Made by a program: the position numbers and the translations under genes
The notes under the pieces: generated by a model
What the model was told of the DNA's origin: nothing
Seen by the model: only the letters and a program-made list of their open reading frames with translations
Database searches by the model: none
Assembly (NCBI GenBank): GCA_905178155.1
Contig: CAJINV010000003.1
Coordinates: 10,611,890 to 10,675,889, forward strand
Length of the DNA stretch: 64,000 bases
DNA from: Amoebophrya sp. A120
Taxonomy: Eukaryota > Sar > Dinophyceae > Syndiniales > Amoebophryaceae
Direction of reading: 5' to 3'
In this document: in pieces, positions 45,560 through 57,400 of the stretch
Numbering within the stretch: the stretch's first letter is position 1
Layout: each line of letters begins with the position of its first letter

Positions 45560-48500
45560 ATGATGTTGTCCTCCGCTTCGCATCGTCCTATTTCATCGCG
45601 AGGCATTTCGTTGTCGTGCACAGCGGTTGCATTGTCATCAACCAGTACCGGCGGCCGGAGCCGTCCTGGTCCTGTCGGCCATGACTACACCAGCATTACC
45701 GCAACGCCGACGGTAATGAACGAGGGCCAGGGTGCGGCGAATGCGGCAGAGCTGTCAAGGAAGTTGAAAATTGCGTCACGAAGCTCGCCAGGAGCGCACA
45801 GAACGAATACTACACTTCGTGCAGGAGAAGTGGATATCGAAATTGGACCTTTTTCCGGCACGACAAGTAGTTCATCTCAGCCCCAAACAGCCTCACCGAA
45901 GGTCGATACGACATCACCAGAGCCGCCAGAGCGTCATTCACAAAAAGAAAAACCGTTAAAAAACACAGATGATCACCTCGTCCTCGGATCCTTCAGCGTC
46001 GGGCGAATCTTGGCCCGTTTGCAGGCCAACCCGTCTCCCCAAGAGGTGGCTGCATACTGCCACTTTTTGGTTACCGACACCTGCAGCAGTGGAAAATGCC
46101 ATCCAGGGCAGCACGCACAAGTAGAACGAAACGGACAAGGAGCCAGAAGCGGAACGCCTCAGACTCCATCCACGTCATCCGTTCATCTTGGACGGTCTGC
46201 GCTCCTGGAGCGAGATCGGCAGGACGGCCGCCCTACGCGAGGGGAACCGACGAAGTCTCCAGCTTCTGCGAAAGAAAAAAGGAAGGTATTTCAACAAGAG
46301 GAGCACGGTCTTGTGCGGGCATTGGGCGATGATAATACTTATAGCTTGCTGGCATTGCCAACATCATCATCATCATCTGGCGCCACTCCTTGCTCTTCTA
46401 ACGCCCCAGTGGCCGCAACTAAGGGCCGCAAGAAAGAGAAACCCACATGCGAGCTACTGATTAAATTACTAGCAGAAACGGAGAAGTGGCCGCTCCTTTA
46501 CTGCGGAAGTGACGTCGCGAAAAGCGGACATGGGAGGACTCCTGAGTTCTTACCTGGAAAAGTATCGCAGCAACTTTGTCCCAGCCCCGGGGTGCGTCTA
46601 AAGGACATTGCAATGGTACTGACCTCTGCACGAAAATATCGCAAAAGCCTGAGCAGGAGTGAAAAGACAGCAGCTTCTGCTTTTCCGGATACCATGACTG
46701 AAACTTCGGCCGGCAGCGCTCTCGCGCCGCCGACTAAGACCCTACAGACAGCGCTACAGATTGCGTGCCCGTCTCTTGAAGAAGTTTGCTGTATGATACT
46801 TTCATCACATGATCGTCGACATCATGTGTGGTCCTCCTCCTCCACTCCGGCGTTATGGACACCTGCAGACGAAGATAGCAAGATGGCGCAGCAGCAGCTT
46901 GTATCCGAGGAAGTACCGATGGTGATGGATCAAAAACATCATCAGCACGCGGTCGTTGGCAACCAAATACAACTGCGGGCCCCCACCTTGTCTCAGCTGC
47001 ACAAACGACACACTTCCATCTCTAATTCTTCCAACGAATTCCTACGTCGCGACCTGGCGCTGGTTTTGGGAGAATTTGCTGAGGTAGCGTACTTTCCGGC
47101 CAAGCTGCTAGTCCTTACGGGCAGACTCGATTTCTATCAAATGCAGACTCGACGAGGAGAAACATCTCCTGAGGAAACAGCGTCAGCGTGTCGCTTTCTT
47201 GCTTGTCGAGGCGCCAATGTGAACAAAGCGCACCGCGCGGCACCACCCGCGCTCCTGAGGGAGACCTCCGCAGAATTCGCAGTATCACGACGGCAAGAAG
47301 ATCTTAGAGATGAGGTGGGTCTGGGTTCGCCATCACGAGAGCTATTCCAACCGGCGCCGACTACTAAAGACTACTACAACAGGGCGAAGGACGAAACAAA
47401 TGCTCCGCCGTTGACTTGGGACCAAGGGCGCGGGCGCAATTTTCGTTTTTCCGGAGGTGCTGTCATCGAGAGCTCGACAGCTCTCAGTGCAGCGTCTTCG
47501 TCTTTATTTGTTGAGCAGATAACGAAGGTAGCTGAAGATGACGACCCCGATCGTGATTTCTTCGCAATCTGTAGGAGAGAGGCAGTAGTACAACTCCGCA
47601 CAGCACGAAACGGAAACGGAGAGCAAGAAGAGCAGCGTGCAGCTACCAAGACTACTTTAGCAGAAGATACCTCAGCAGCAAATAGCTTCCAAGGAACTGG
47701 GTGGAGAGGCGGTCACCCTGCACGGACCGGCGCAGACGAGCCCGGCGAGGAAAAGCGGGACACTGTGTCTTTTAGGGGAGTACAAGAACCCACGATCAAG
47801 GCAGAGGATACTCGAAGTCTGATCCAGCTGCTGAATGCTGTCTGCAAGCTGAAGCGCGTCGTTCTTCTCGAAGGTTCTTGTGCGGGTGGTCGAACAAGTT
47901 GTCTTGGTGGAAGAAGTTTGCCCGGAGTTCTCCAAGGCAAGGAAGCTGTGGGCGCTTTAAAACCTGGTGTCCCGATACAACCAGCAGGGGCTCCGGAGCG
48001 ACGCCGAGATGACGAAATTGCCAGCGCCGTCCTGAAAGAGATTGTGCGCTACGCAGCAACAGAAATATCGGCACGCGTAGAATCCGGCGCAATCGTTTCG
48101 CCTCTGGATCTGTCCACGTGCGCACAGGCGTTGGCCCCACATTGTCGCGGCGCCGGCGGCGCTGGCCGCCCGACTGGTCCAACTAGGAACGGGCAAGATT
48201 TTCACTCGGACAACAAAGTAGCTGCAACGGCGTTTCGAAACCTAGTGAGATCGGCTGGTGGACTGCTCGCCTCTTTTGACGAGAAGCCATTGGCGAATAT
48301 CGCCAACGCCATTGCAAAAGCTGCGCTGCCGAAAGAGACGCACGGGGCGTTCTTCGAACTCTTACACTGTAGCGTCTGTAGCTCGTCCCGATTGCAAGGC
48401 TTCGGCAATCAAGCCATCGTGACGCTCTTCAACGCTTGCAGTCGTCTAGATGTGCGGCATCCACCCCTTCTCACCGCGCTGACGCAACAGGTACCTTGGC

Positions 48501-51500
48501 GCACCTTCAACGAGGCCGAGCTGGCATTGCTAGCCAATGCGGGCAGCAACTTGGGAATCACAGGGCCGCTGCTGGTACGGGCTGTCGCGGAGGGGGTAAG
48601 GAACAGAGCAATCATTAAAAACCTCCGGCACGCCGCATTGCTTGCAAAGGCATTCGGACGAGGCGCGTGGCAGCGCGTCGCAGAATTGGAAGACGTCTTT
48701 GGATCGACGATGGAAGTGCTTGCGAAGTCTATTCTTGCGATTGATCGAAACACAAACGGGAGGAGCCTCTCTGCGCACGGCTCTTGCAGAAAAAGCGCAC
48801 ACTGCTCTCCCGACTCCGACAGCTTTAGGGCAATAAATACAACAGGGACAAGGACGGGGAGCTCGTCTGATCATTCCGCAACTACGACGGAGCCGGGTGC
48901 GGGTGGGCGTCAGACCGGGTCAAACATAACCTTGACGGATTTCGCCGATCTCAGTCTGATCCTGCTTTGCCCGGTTCCTTCCGGAACTAGCGAGGATTTC
49001 TGTGCGTGGTTCAAGTGCGAACTTAGTCGCAAACTGACGGATGACTCGCGCGCCGCGTCTGGTATTCCCGGAGAGAGTCATAGCGATAGCGCGCCGGCGA
49101 GGAGTTGCGGGAATGCGTCCAGTACGTACGCAGAAAAGATCGACCTGAACGTCATTGGAGACTGCCTAGCGGCTTGCGGAGCTGGCACCCCACGCCTTTG
49201 GAAGAGCTTAGTTGATCGTCATTCTAGTACAGTGTTGGCCGCCGATATTTTATCCGAGAAGACGACTGCCTCTGCCACGCGAAACTGCGAAATAAGTCAC
49301 GCGCTGCAGCAAGCTTTGTCGATTAACGCTTCCTGGACAAGAACTTTGATGCGCGTCGCTGGTCGCGGCGAGCCTTTTCAGACTTTTGCAGAGGACGCAG
49401 CACTGCAGTGCTGCCTAGTTGATGTAGCCCGCATGGTAGGAGTCCCGGAAGCAATAGAAGCGTCTGTCGTTACAGGAGATGAAGAGGGCTTCTACGTCAG
49501 AGACGACGCCGAGAAATGCGTCCCGTGCGCCGGAACAACAACAAGCAGACCGCAGGCTGGGGTCAAAGTCATATCAGTACAACCAGTCAGGAACTCGGAC
49601 TCCGCCTCACCTCCATCCTCGACGGCCGACGACTGCAATACGACGTCGCAGCGAGCATCACATTCTGCTCAGCTCCTGCCGGACTCGGCGGCTGAAGTCC
49701 GCGACATTGCCTCTCTCTTGCACAGCACTGGAGCTCTCCTAGCGCGGCAGTTGCGGAGGCCGAGCACGGCCGCATTTTCGCGCTGCGAGTTGGCGCGGCA
49801 AGGACAATACGCTCAGCTCTTTCAGCGGGTCGGTGTACCGACGTATATTCATCCCCTGTTGGCAAACCTCTCTGCTGCATGCCCTGCTGATTTCTGTCTT
49901 GCGTGGGCTGCTTTTCGCGGTCTGTTCGATCACGCCCACAATGCATTACAACGCGCGAGGACGGCCCGCAGCTGCCACAACGGGGAAGATGGTCTGCTTC
50001 GAGCAGGAACAACAGGACGGGAGGCTCCTTCAACATATAATACCTATCAGACAATAGATCGTCCGACCCTCATCTCTGGTGGAAGAGGAAGCTGCACTGG
50101 CACGACCACGGCAGGAAATTATACTTCTTCGGACGAGGATAAGCATGGCGTTGCTAGTGCACAAGCGCAATTTGGTCGCTATTTGGACAAACTGCGGCTG
50201 GAGTTCCGCGCCTTTCTGGTACGGGCCCGTGAAGAGGACAAGTTTTCGCCATCATTTTGGCGTGACGCGAAGCCATCGAATGTGGTGCAACTCGTGCGCG
50301 ATTTTCCAGCCGATGGGGGTGTACTGCCCCGCGGATCGACAATCAGGTCTGACTTGGAAGATCAAATCGCGGCGCTTGCGGACCAAGTTATGAGACTGCA
50401 CAGTGTCGTCGTCGATCCTCTCATGATAATGAAGAAACAAGTATGGTCAACATGTTGTGATGTTTTTCATGGCTCTGACCCGCCAAGAACGTGATGTCCT
50501 TGCGGCGATGGCGTCAAAGGATTGCGCTTGAGGCACAGTCGGGTCCGTTTGCGCAACAAAAAAGAGGGGGGGGGGCGATGTGTGCAACGTGATACAATTC
50601 GAGCTCGACACAGACATTGCCCTTGGGTTGTTGGATGCTTTGACTGCATCGTCGACGTTGCCGTCCACAGCAGAGTGGTACGTAGATGCGCAGCTGGTGG
50701 TAGATCCTCGTTTGCTGGTTAGAGAACATGGTGGCGAAACTGCAGGACAAATGTCGAATGCCAATCCCTTCACGAGAAGTAGAAGCTCGTTTGCGAAAAA
50801 ACTCGAGGCGCTGCAACGAAAGGCGCTCGATTATTTGGGGCGCAACTTCTTTGAGAAAGCACCAGCCTGCGGGGGCGATGAGCAAGATACTAACACTAAG
50901 GCCTCTCTTTTTTCTTATGAATTCAGAAATTGCGGCGCTGGTCCTGGTGCTAAGAGCACGGCTGTGGCAAACAACAACAAAAACCGAAAACCGATAGGCA
51001 GGAGCTGCGAGCAGTCTCGGACCTGCGTTGCCATCGTGAATTCGCTGACCCGCCTCGCTGTCAGGGATGCCATCATAGAGGGAAAGGCTCTGCGCTACTT
51101 TTGGCGACCTACGCAAGAGGTCATCGAATACTTGCGAAGCACGACTGATGATGAGTCAGAATTGCAGGTCGTGGAGACGAGGAAAAAACAGTGGCGAGAT
51201 CATCATCTCCATGTGCACGGGGCGGAGGCTCCGTCTTTCAGTCGTGCTCTAAACGAATGTGACTCGTCACGGCCGCTCTCTATTCTGAGTAAAAGCGTCC
51301 CCACACCAGAGTCAGGCTGCTCTTTGCTACACAAACCAAAGACCTTTGTGTGTTGCGCATGACAGATTTGGCGTCCTCCTAGTGGGTTCGTCGTGTTTCT
51401 GTTTCGTAAGAGTAAGTGCAGCCGGATTACAAATTGATCACTTTCGCTTTGTACTCTTGGTGCTAGCGTGAGGACAAAGTCGAAACAAGCACAAGCACAG

Positions 51501-52671
51501 CTTAGAAAATGCTTCTCATGTTGGGGCTTTGCATGAGAACCCTTTTAGGCTTGCAGATCTGCGTGACAAGCATGGGCAGTTGGGGACGGTTTTACACAGG
51601 ATACTCCCCGCCCTTGCGGTGTTCTCTTCGTCGCGGTCCGTGTGTTCTCCCCATCGACGAACGAGGACTACGACGTGGCCGATTTCCGACACCAGTCTTG
51701 ACCTCTTGGAACTCAGAGCGCACTTTGGGATGCTTGGACTTTTTGCAGATTCCTCTCCTGCGTCGTCCGCTTCTTGCAGCAAAAAAGGCCATGTCCGTTC
51801 ACCTAGTTCTCATCAGGAGGCTATGCGAGGAGCGGGTGGCAGTTGCGGCTCTGCTGATCTTCATGAAGTGGGAGATACTGGACCTTGCCCTTTTGGCACG
51901 CCGTCGACGGCAAACCCAAAGGCCTCCGCGGATACTGTCGCAGGAGATGAAGAAGAGACCACGACTCCAAGACAGTCACAGCCGCGACAAGAACCATTTG
52001 AACTGGAGCTGTCTACCTGCGAAGGAGCGCGCACTTTTGTCGCTGCATTTGCGAGGCGGTATCGGACACCGCGTCAACTGAGTTTGCAGCTGACCGGTCT
52101 TTGCCTCTTCGTCGACGCAACTGGCCAGGAATGGCTGCACCGTGAGCGTAAGGGGTCCCTGTTGGCGTCTTATTTGCGCCACTTTTTCGATCCTGCGGCG
52201 GTTTCCGACTTTGAGCATCGCCAGCTGTACCTGATGGTGGTGGATTTTTTCCAGCAATCTCTTGCTGCTGCCGCGGAGAAGGAGACGAGTGGAGCACCAC
52301 CTGACCCACCTCTACCCACTACATTTGCTCAATCATTTTCTCTTGTCGCTATTGAGCGACTTCTTGAAGCCGCTGCTACAGCAGTGTCACTTGAGCAATG
52401 CAGCCAGAACACACTTCAAGTTCAATTTCCTGGTTCCAGCGTTGCATGCGGAAGGGGCCGCGCCTCGACTTCAACGGAGACTACCAGCATATCACCGACA
52501 GTCTGGTGGAACAAGCGCCCAACCACGCCGCTGCAACGAGATATCCGAGAGGTCGCCATGGCGGCGGTGGCGAACCCTAATTCGGTGCGGATTAGCTTCA
52601 ACGCGCCCGCGCCGCCCTATTCTGTTCATTTACTTTTGACATTCCTCAGCGAGCACATTGCATCGGAGTGA
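45560..52671 (+). CDS. 2,239-residue helical-repeat protein, HPR/RAP-like character
   Basis: Three exons: 45560-50440, 50565-51288, 51557-52671, joined by GT-AG introns with matching phases (6,720 nt). An out-of-frame ATG at 45555 precedes the chosen start. The first third is Ser/Thr-rich and disordered. From about residue 880 alpha-helical repeats appear (LANIANAIAKAALPKETHGA; AIVTLFNACSRLDVRHPPLL; FNEAELALLANAGSNLGITG), resembling the ~37-residue heptatricopeptide/FASTK-type repeats common in apicomplexan and dinoflagellate organellar RNA-binding proteins. The C-terminus has further helices (LHRILPALAVF; ARTFVAAFARRYRTPRQLSL) but I cannot point to a RAP domain. A role in mitochondrial rRNA or RNA metabolism is therefore only a hypothesis. 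The existence of the gene is firm. Confidence 0.6.
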
Positions 52672-53211
52672 GACCCTGGGTAAGGCCGGTGCTTCTGGTA
52701 GTACTCCCCTAAGACGGGCTGTGGCCGGTGCTTCTGGTAGTACTCCCCTAAGACGGGCTGTCTGCGCTTGTCAACTGAATGACCATGAGCTTAAAGACAG
52801 GCGGAGCATTCTTCGGGCACGTGCGCGACCTGCACGCTCCTGGTCTTATTGGAAGACGCGAACAATGTTCATGTCTTTGTTCTAATTTGGTTCACCCCCG
52901 GTCCTCAGAGAAGAAGCAAGAGTAGAAAGAGTCTAAGTACTCAGGCCGTTCCCCAAAACTACAGCTGACGACAGCTGTGGCTTGCAGACTAACAAACTAC
53001 ATTTTTCGTTTTGGGATCAAGATGAACATGAAGACGACGATCAACTACAGATGAAACAGAGCTATAAGCATCCGTGGCTCCCTTTTCGTTCTCATCGAAA
53101 TGCAGGCGGGGCGTGAATGTTTAGTATAAGTATCCCTTCAGTATCCCTTCAAATGTTTTCTCTACTGGCAGCATAAGAAATGAATAAAGCGCATCAGAAG
53201 ACCTTCATCAT
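52672..53211. other. Intergenic stretch with a 39-bp duplication
   Basis: Between two + strand genes. It holds the 39-bp tandem pair (annotated separately), a short inverted ACAGCTGACGACAGCTGT near 52961, and no supported gene. Confidence 0.5.
52685..52762 (+). repeat. 39-bp tandem duplication
   Basis: Two adjacent identical 39-bp units beginning GCCGGTGCTTCTGGTAGTAC and ending AGACGGGCTGT(G). They start 13 bases after the stop of the upstream gene. A perfect copy suggests recent slippage. Confidence 0.9.
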
Positions 53212-54450
53212 ATGCGTTGTATCCTTCCCGTGGGGGGCGCAAGGTGCCCACCTGCACGTAGCGCTACCTTTTCGACGCCGACGTCGACCTGCTCTTCGTC
53301 TGCCAATCCGTTTCTATTCCGGCAGCGTTTCGCGGTGCCTTTTGTGAAAAACAAAAAGAAAAATGAGGGAGGAACTGGTAAAAAAGAAAGCGCTCTGTGT
53401 GCTTATGTTGATGATCGTGCTGCAGCCGAAGCCGATCTTGTCGCAACACGAAAACTTCCGAAAGAGCGCACCGCTCCTGCTGCAGCAGCAGCAGCAGGAG
53501 AACGATCACAGATTGACGCTCACGAGCGTGGCCGGGAAACTCCGCGACCGCCAGCACGACCGAAGAGCCGCACCAGATTGCATGTTGAATTCCTTCATAC
53601 ACAGGGAAGCGCGCTCAGTGAGGGTCGCTGGCGGTTCGCCGCGGATCGAGCATTGCGGTTGTTGCCGGAGGCTTCGGCAACCGAAATTGTGGACCTCGTA
53701 ACGGGCTTCGCGGCGCATGGCTATCGCGACCCGCAGTTTCTGTTCCAGGCCTCGCAAGCACTCCGGAACTGCTTGGGTTTCAAGTCGGAGTTTTTAGATG
53801 AATTTGCTGAGGATCAAGAAGAGGTGGACTCCTGCATCATCAGGCAACACCTGGACCTGGAGGAAAAGTTTGATCTGGACGATCACAATAGCACCGAGCA
53901 CTCGTCGTGTAATGTTACGACTACCTCTTCTGTTGCTGTAGCTGTTGTTCCTGATGGCAAATATAGGCCAAGACGAGCTCCTTTTCGAGAAGCCATGCGT
54001 TGTTCGGTGACGCTGCAAGATGTTGAATGTGATCGATTTGATGTTACGACGCAAAACGATGGAGCCACTCCTGCACAGACGTTTTCTAGGCGCAGCTGCA
54101 TACGGAAACATTGTGCTGGAGCAACCGATTTCGGTGGTGGAGCAACCAGCAGGACCTCTTCGGGGCTTTCGATTTCCGACCTGGGCAAGTTTATAAATTC
54201 GCTGCGTGTTCTGAAGATGAAAAATACACTGGCGCTTTCACTGGTGCCAGAGAAGTATCTGCAATCACCTCTCCAAACATCAAATGCTGGGCGACGAAAG
54301 TTTTGCGATCCAACATCTACTTCAGACGATATTCATCAGGAACTCAACATAGTACAGATCCGAGGAATCGACACTGAAACCAGTCCCGAAGCGCGGCTTC
54401 GAGCTGCTGTGCGAAGTTACATGCAGTTTCTCAAGGCAGAGGCAACATAG
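53212..54450 (+). CDS. 412-residue protein with helical segments, possibly organellar
   Basis: The single-exon frame starts MRCILPVGGARCPPARSATF and continues Ser/Thr/Arg-rich without acidic residues for about 48 residues, compatible with a mitochondrial presequence. After a basic Ala-rich linker comes a helical-repeat-like block (LSEGRWRFAADRALRLLPEA; TEIVDLVTGFAAHGYRDPQF; FQASQALRNCLGF) and later ISDLGKFINSLRVLKMKNTL. The style matches the repeats of the gene just upstream (45.6-52.7 kb), so the two may be related organellar RNA-binding-like proteins; this is inference. The stop is only 24 bases before the next gene's ATG at 54475, an unusually tight spacing that could also mean a missed splice linking the two. 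Confidence 0.55.
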   Translation: MRCILPVGGARCPPARSATFSTPTSTCSSSANPFLFRQRFAVPFVKNKKKNEGGTGKKESALCAYVDDRAAAEADLVATRKLPKERTAPAAAAAAGERSQIDAHERGRETPRPPARPKSRTRLHVEFLHTQGSALSEGRWRFAADRALRLLPEASATEIVDLVTGFAAHGYRDPQFLFQASQALRNCLGFKSEFLDEFAEDQEEVDSCIIRQHLDLEEKFDLDDHNSTEHSSCNVTTTSSVAVAVVPDGKYRPRRAPFREAMRCSVTLQDVECDRFDVTTQNDGATPAQTFSRRSCIRKHCAGATDFGGGATSRTSSGLSISDLGKFINSLRVLKMKNTLALSLVPEKYLQSPLQTSNAGRRKFCDPTSTSDDIHQELNIVQIRGIDTETSPEARLRAAVRSYMQFLKAEAT

Positions 54451-54474
54451 TACAGAGCGCAGTAGGAGAGAAAA

Positions 54475-57400
54475 ATGCTGTGCGAGTACGTTGACCATCC
54501 CAAGAACCCGTCGCCCGTGGGTAAAGACTACAACATGTTGTCGCGGAAGTAAGTCGGTCGTGAATTACAAATACAAACACAGGCACAACTTCTGTTCATC
54601 GAGCTTTCTGTTTTGGTTCGTTTTTTGAGCTCCCTCTGTACTTAATAAAGGACCATATTTTCATATTCATTGATACATATGGCACATCCTAGCTACTGAT
54701 GCGCGAAAAAAGACTCATGCTGTAGTGCGCCGGCGTGGACGTGGTCCACTAGGGCGACGATCACGATGGCCATGGCGATCTCATCTGTGATCATAAGTAC
54801 TTACATTCGATCTCTTCCACCTGATAATCTTCGTGCGTATACCTTAAGAACGCTGAGCGAGATTTTCTGCAAAGATAAAGATCATCTTTCAACAACAAAA
54901 ACAACGCATAGGCATAGTGGCCCACTCAGTTCTTATTTCTTCCCCTCCGCTGTCAGTACGTCGACGTCCCTGTTCCTTCCCAGATCGCCACGGCGCCGAT
55001 GGGGTTTAGAGGGGCTTCGGGTTTATAGCGCTCCTAGTTTGATCTTACCTCCGTCCGCGTCGAAGTTTATTTTTTTGTTGCGTTTAAACTAGCAAGCATT
55101 CTATTAATCAATCATTCCTGGAAAAGTGCGGCTGATGTAGAGTTTCTACTGACATGACAAATTTGTTGCGATTCTATTCCCTGGTCGTAAAGATACCTTG
55201 ATGAGGCGAGTGTTGGGCGTTGCAATGTGCCAAGAATAATCATCGTAGTATTTGACACCGCAACCCCCGATCGAACAAGGTGAAGGTCCATGCCGGGCTC
55301 GTGTCGAGCAAAATGTTTGAGTTTTAACAACTTTGAGACAGTCTACAACATGTTATTTGCAAGAAGCTGCGTTCCGGTTTTGTTCTTCTCCAAGGAGAGG
55401 CGATATTTCTTCCTGATGGAAGATTCTCGTTGCCGGGTTCTTCCCTCGCCTGTGGTATTCTTGTGGTGCTTGGCACTGTGTATTGCGTCGTGCGCCAGTG
55501 AAGTAATTGCAATTGCAGCTGCTCCTCCTGCCAGCACGTCGACGACCCCGCTGCAGCGAAGCGAGATCTTGAGCCAAAGTGATCTGCACCGCAACGACGA
55601 GCAGGAGCCATCAGCTATTCGTGAGTATGAATTTGATTACGACGACATCCTTCGCCTTTTGGCAATAGAAAAGTTCCGCACGACCGAATCTTTTCGGTAT
55701 GCCCTGGCGAGTGGGGACGCAAGCGTTCGCTTTCGTGCGGAGTCGATCCCGATGGTGACTGGGTCGCAGCGGGCTTACATCTTGAAGCAGTTCAGAAAGA
55801 AGTTTTCTGCTTTGTCCGGCGACAGGGTTTTACCTTCCGAACAAGCAGAGATAGACCTGCAGGATGTAATAGCCCTAGAGAACGCCGGACGTGAAAATGC
55901 GACGGGAGTAGAAGTTTTGACTGCGCCTTGTCTTCGACGCCGGGACCAACCTCCTCAAGACTTGCTCGGCTCGTTGCGATATTACGCTTTGCTGTAATAC
56001 AATGCAACCCGATTATTATGTCGCCATGCTTGACTTTCCGCTGTCGACCGAGTGTCGGAATGGTACGAGCAAAGAAATAAAGTTGCAGGTACGGCTGCCG
56101 CAAACTAGAAATACTAGATGTAGATACGTAGTATGGGAGCGTCAGGATCGAAATCGACAAAATCGTAAAAAAATTATGGCAGTCCTTGGCGGGGGCCTTC
56201 AGGGCGCCCCCTCCGGGACCCCTTTCGATTCTGACACACTCAAGCATACCGTCGCGACTAGCTCAAAAAGGTCCGAGTGTGTCAGAATCGAAATGCGAAA
56301 TCCCGGCACCCCTCCAGGGAGCCCCTGGATTTTTTTTCGATTTTGCGAATTTCGATCCTGACGCGTCCATACGTAGACAAATTGAGTTACACTCAAAGTC
56401 AGAGTAAAACTAAAATCGCGATCCGTGCTTTTGCTTTTACTTCACGCACTGGCCGCGACGTTCTGTCGCTGGCCTTGCGCGGAATTTCGATTTAGCACCC
56501 ACAAGCACGTCCACGCGTCGTGGGGGTGTTTCTCGTCCAACATGCAGCGCTCCTTCACATAACCATAAGTGAGAGTTTGCGGATAGTACCTGAAACGAGG
56601 CAGAATTCTGTGCGTGCTAAGGTGTGTGTGCTTCACCTCTTTGCGTTTGCCTCACGCAAGGGGAGAGCATGTGTTGCGCCAAAACTAGCACCAACAGGAG
56701 CGCGTGCACGTGCTCAAAGACAATGAATGCATTATATTAAAAGTGTCCTCAGCGGCAACGGCATGACGGAAAAGTCCAGTCCTTCCTGATATTCTGTCGC
56801 GTTCGCGGAGCGATTCATAGCCGGATTTCCTTCGCGGGGAAACCAGAGGCGAGGAGAAAAAACGGATTCCATCACATGCACGATTGACTTCCTAAGGAGG
56901 GGTTTGTTTCCTGGCGTGAAGTTTCTCCGCCGTGTTGTTTCCAGCTTCAGGTATGAGAAGGACCCCAACGCACGGAAAAACCTATTTGCTGGTGCCAAAC
57001 AGCTTGTTGCGGTATGGAAGGCGTGTTTGGCGCTGGAAGCGGCGGTCGGGAAGGGGAATGAAAGAACAGATAGTGGTTGTGAAAGTTCCCTATCTACAAC
57101 TCCGACGAAAAGAAGTAGTCCGCTCCCGGTTGATGTTGAGGTCTCTACCGCTCATGGTGACCCGGTTGTTGAGGAGCAAACGTATCAAAGTCTGGAGGAG
57201 GCTCAGAGCGAGATTGCCGCGGTGCAGGAGCAAATTGAAGAACAAGAGGCTGATGAAACAAGAAATGGCCAGCACGGAGCGGCGAAGCGTGTGCCTTTTC
57301 ATCTTGGAGATGAAACAGAGGATGCAGCGATGGATGATCCGGAGCATTCGATCAAGATTTTGGCCACCAGTCTGGTGGACTACGAATGGCTACACGGTCT

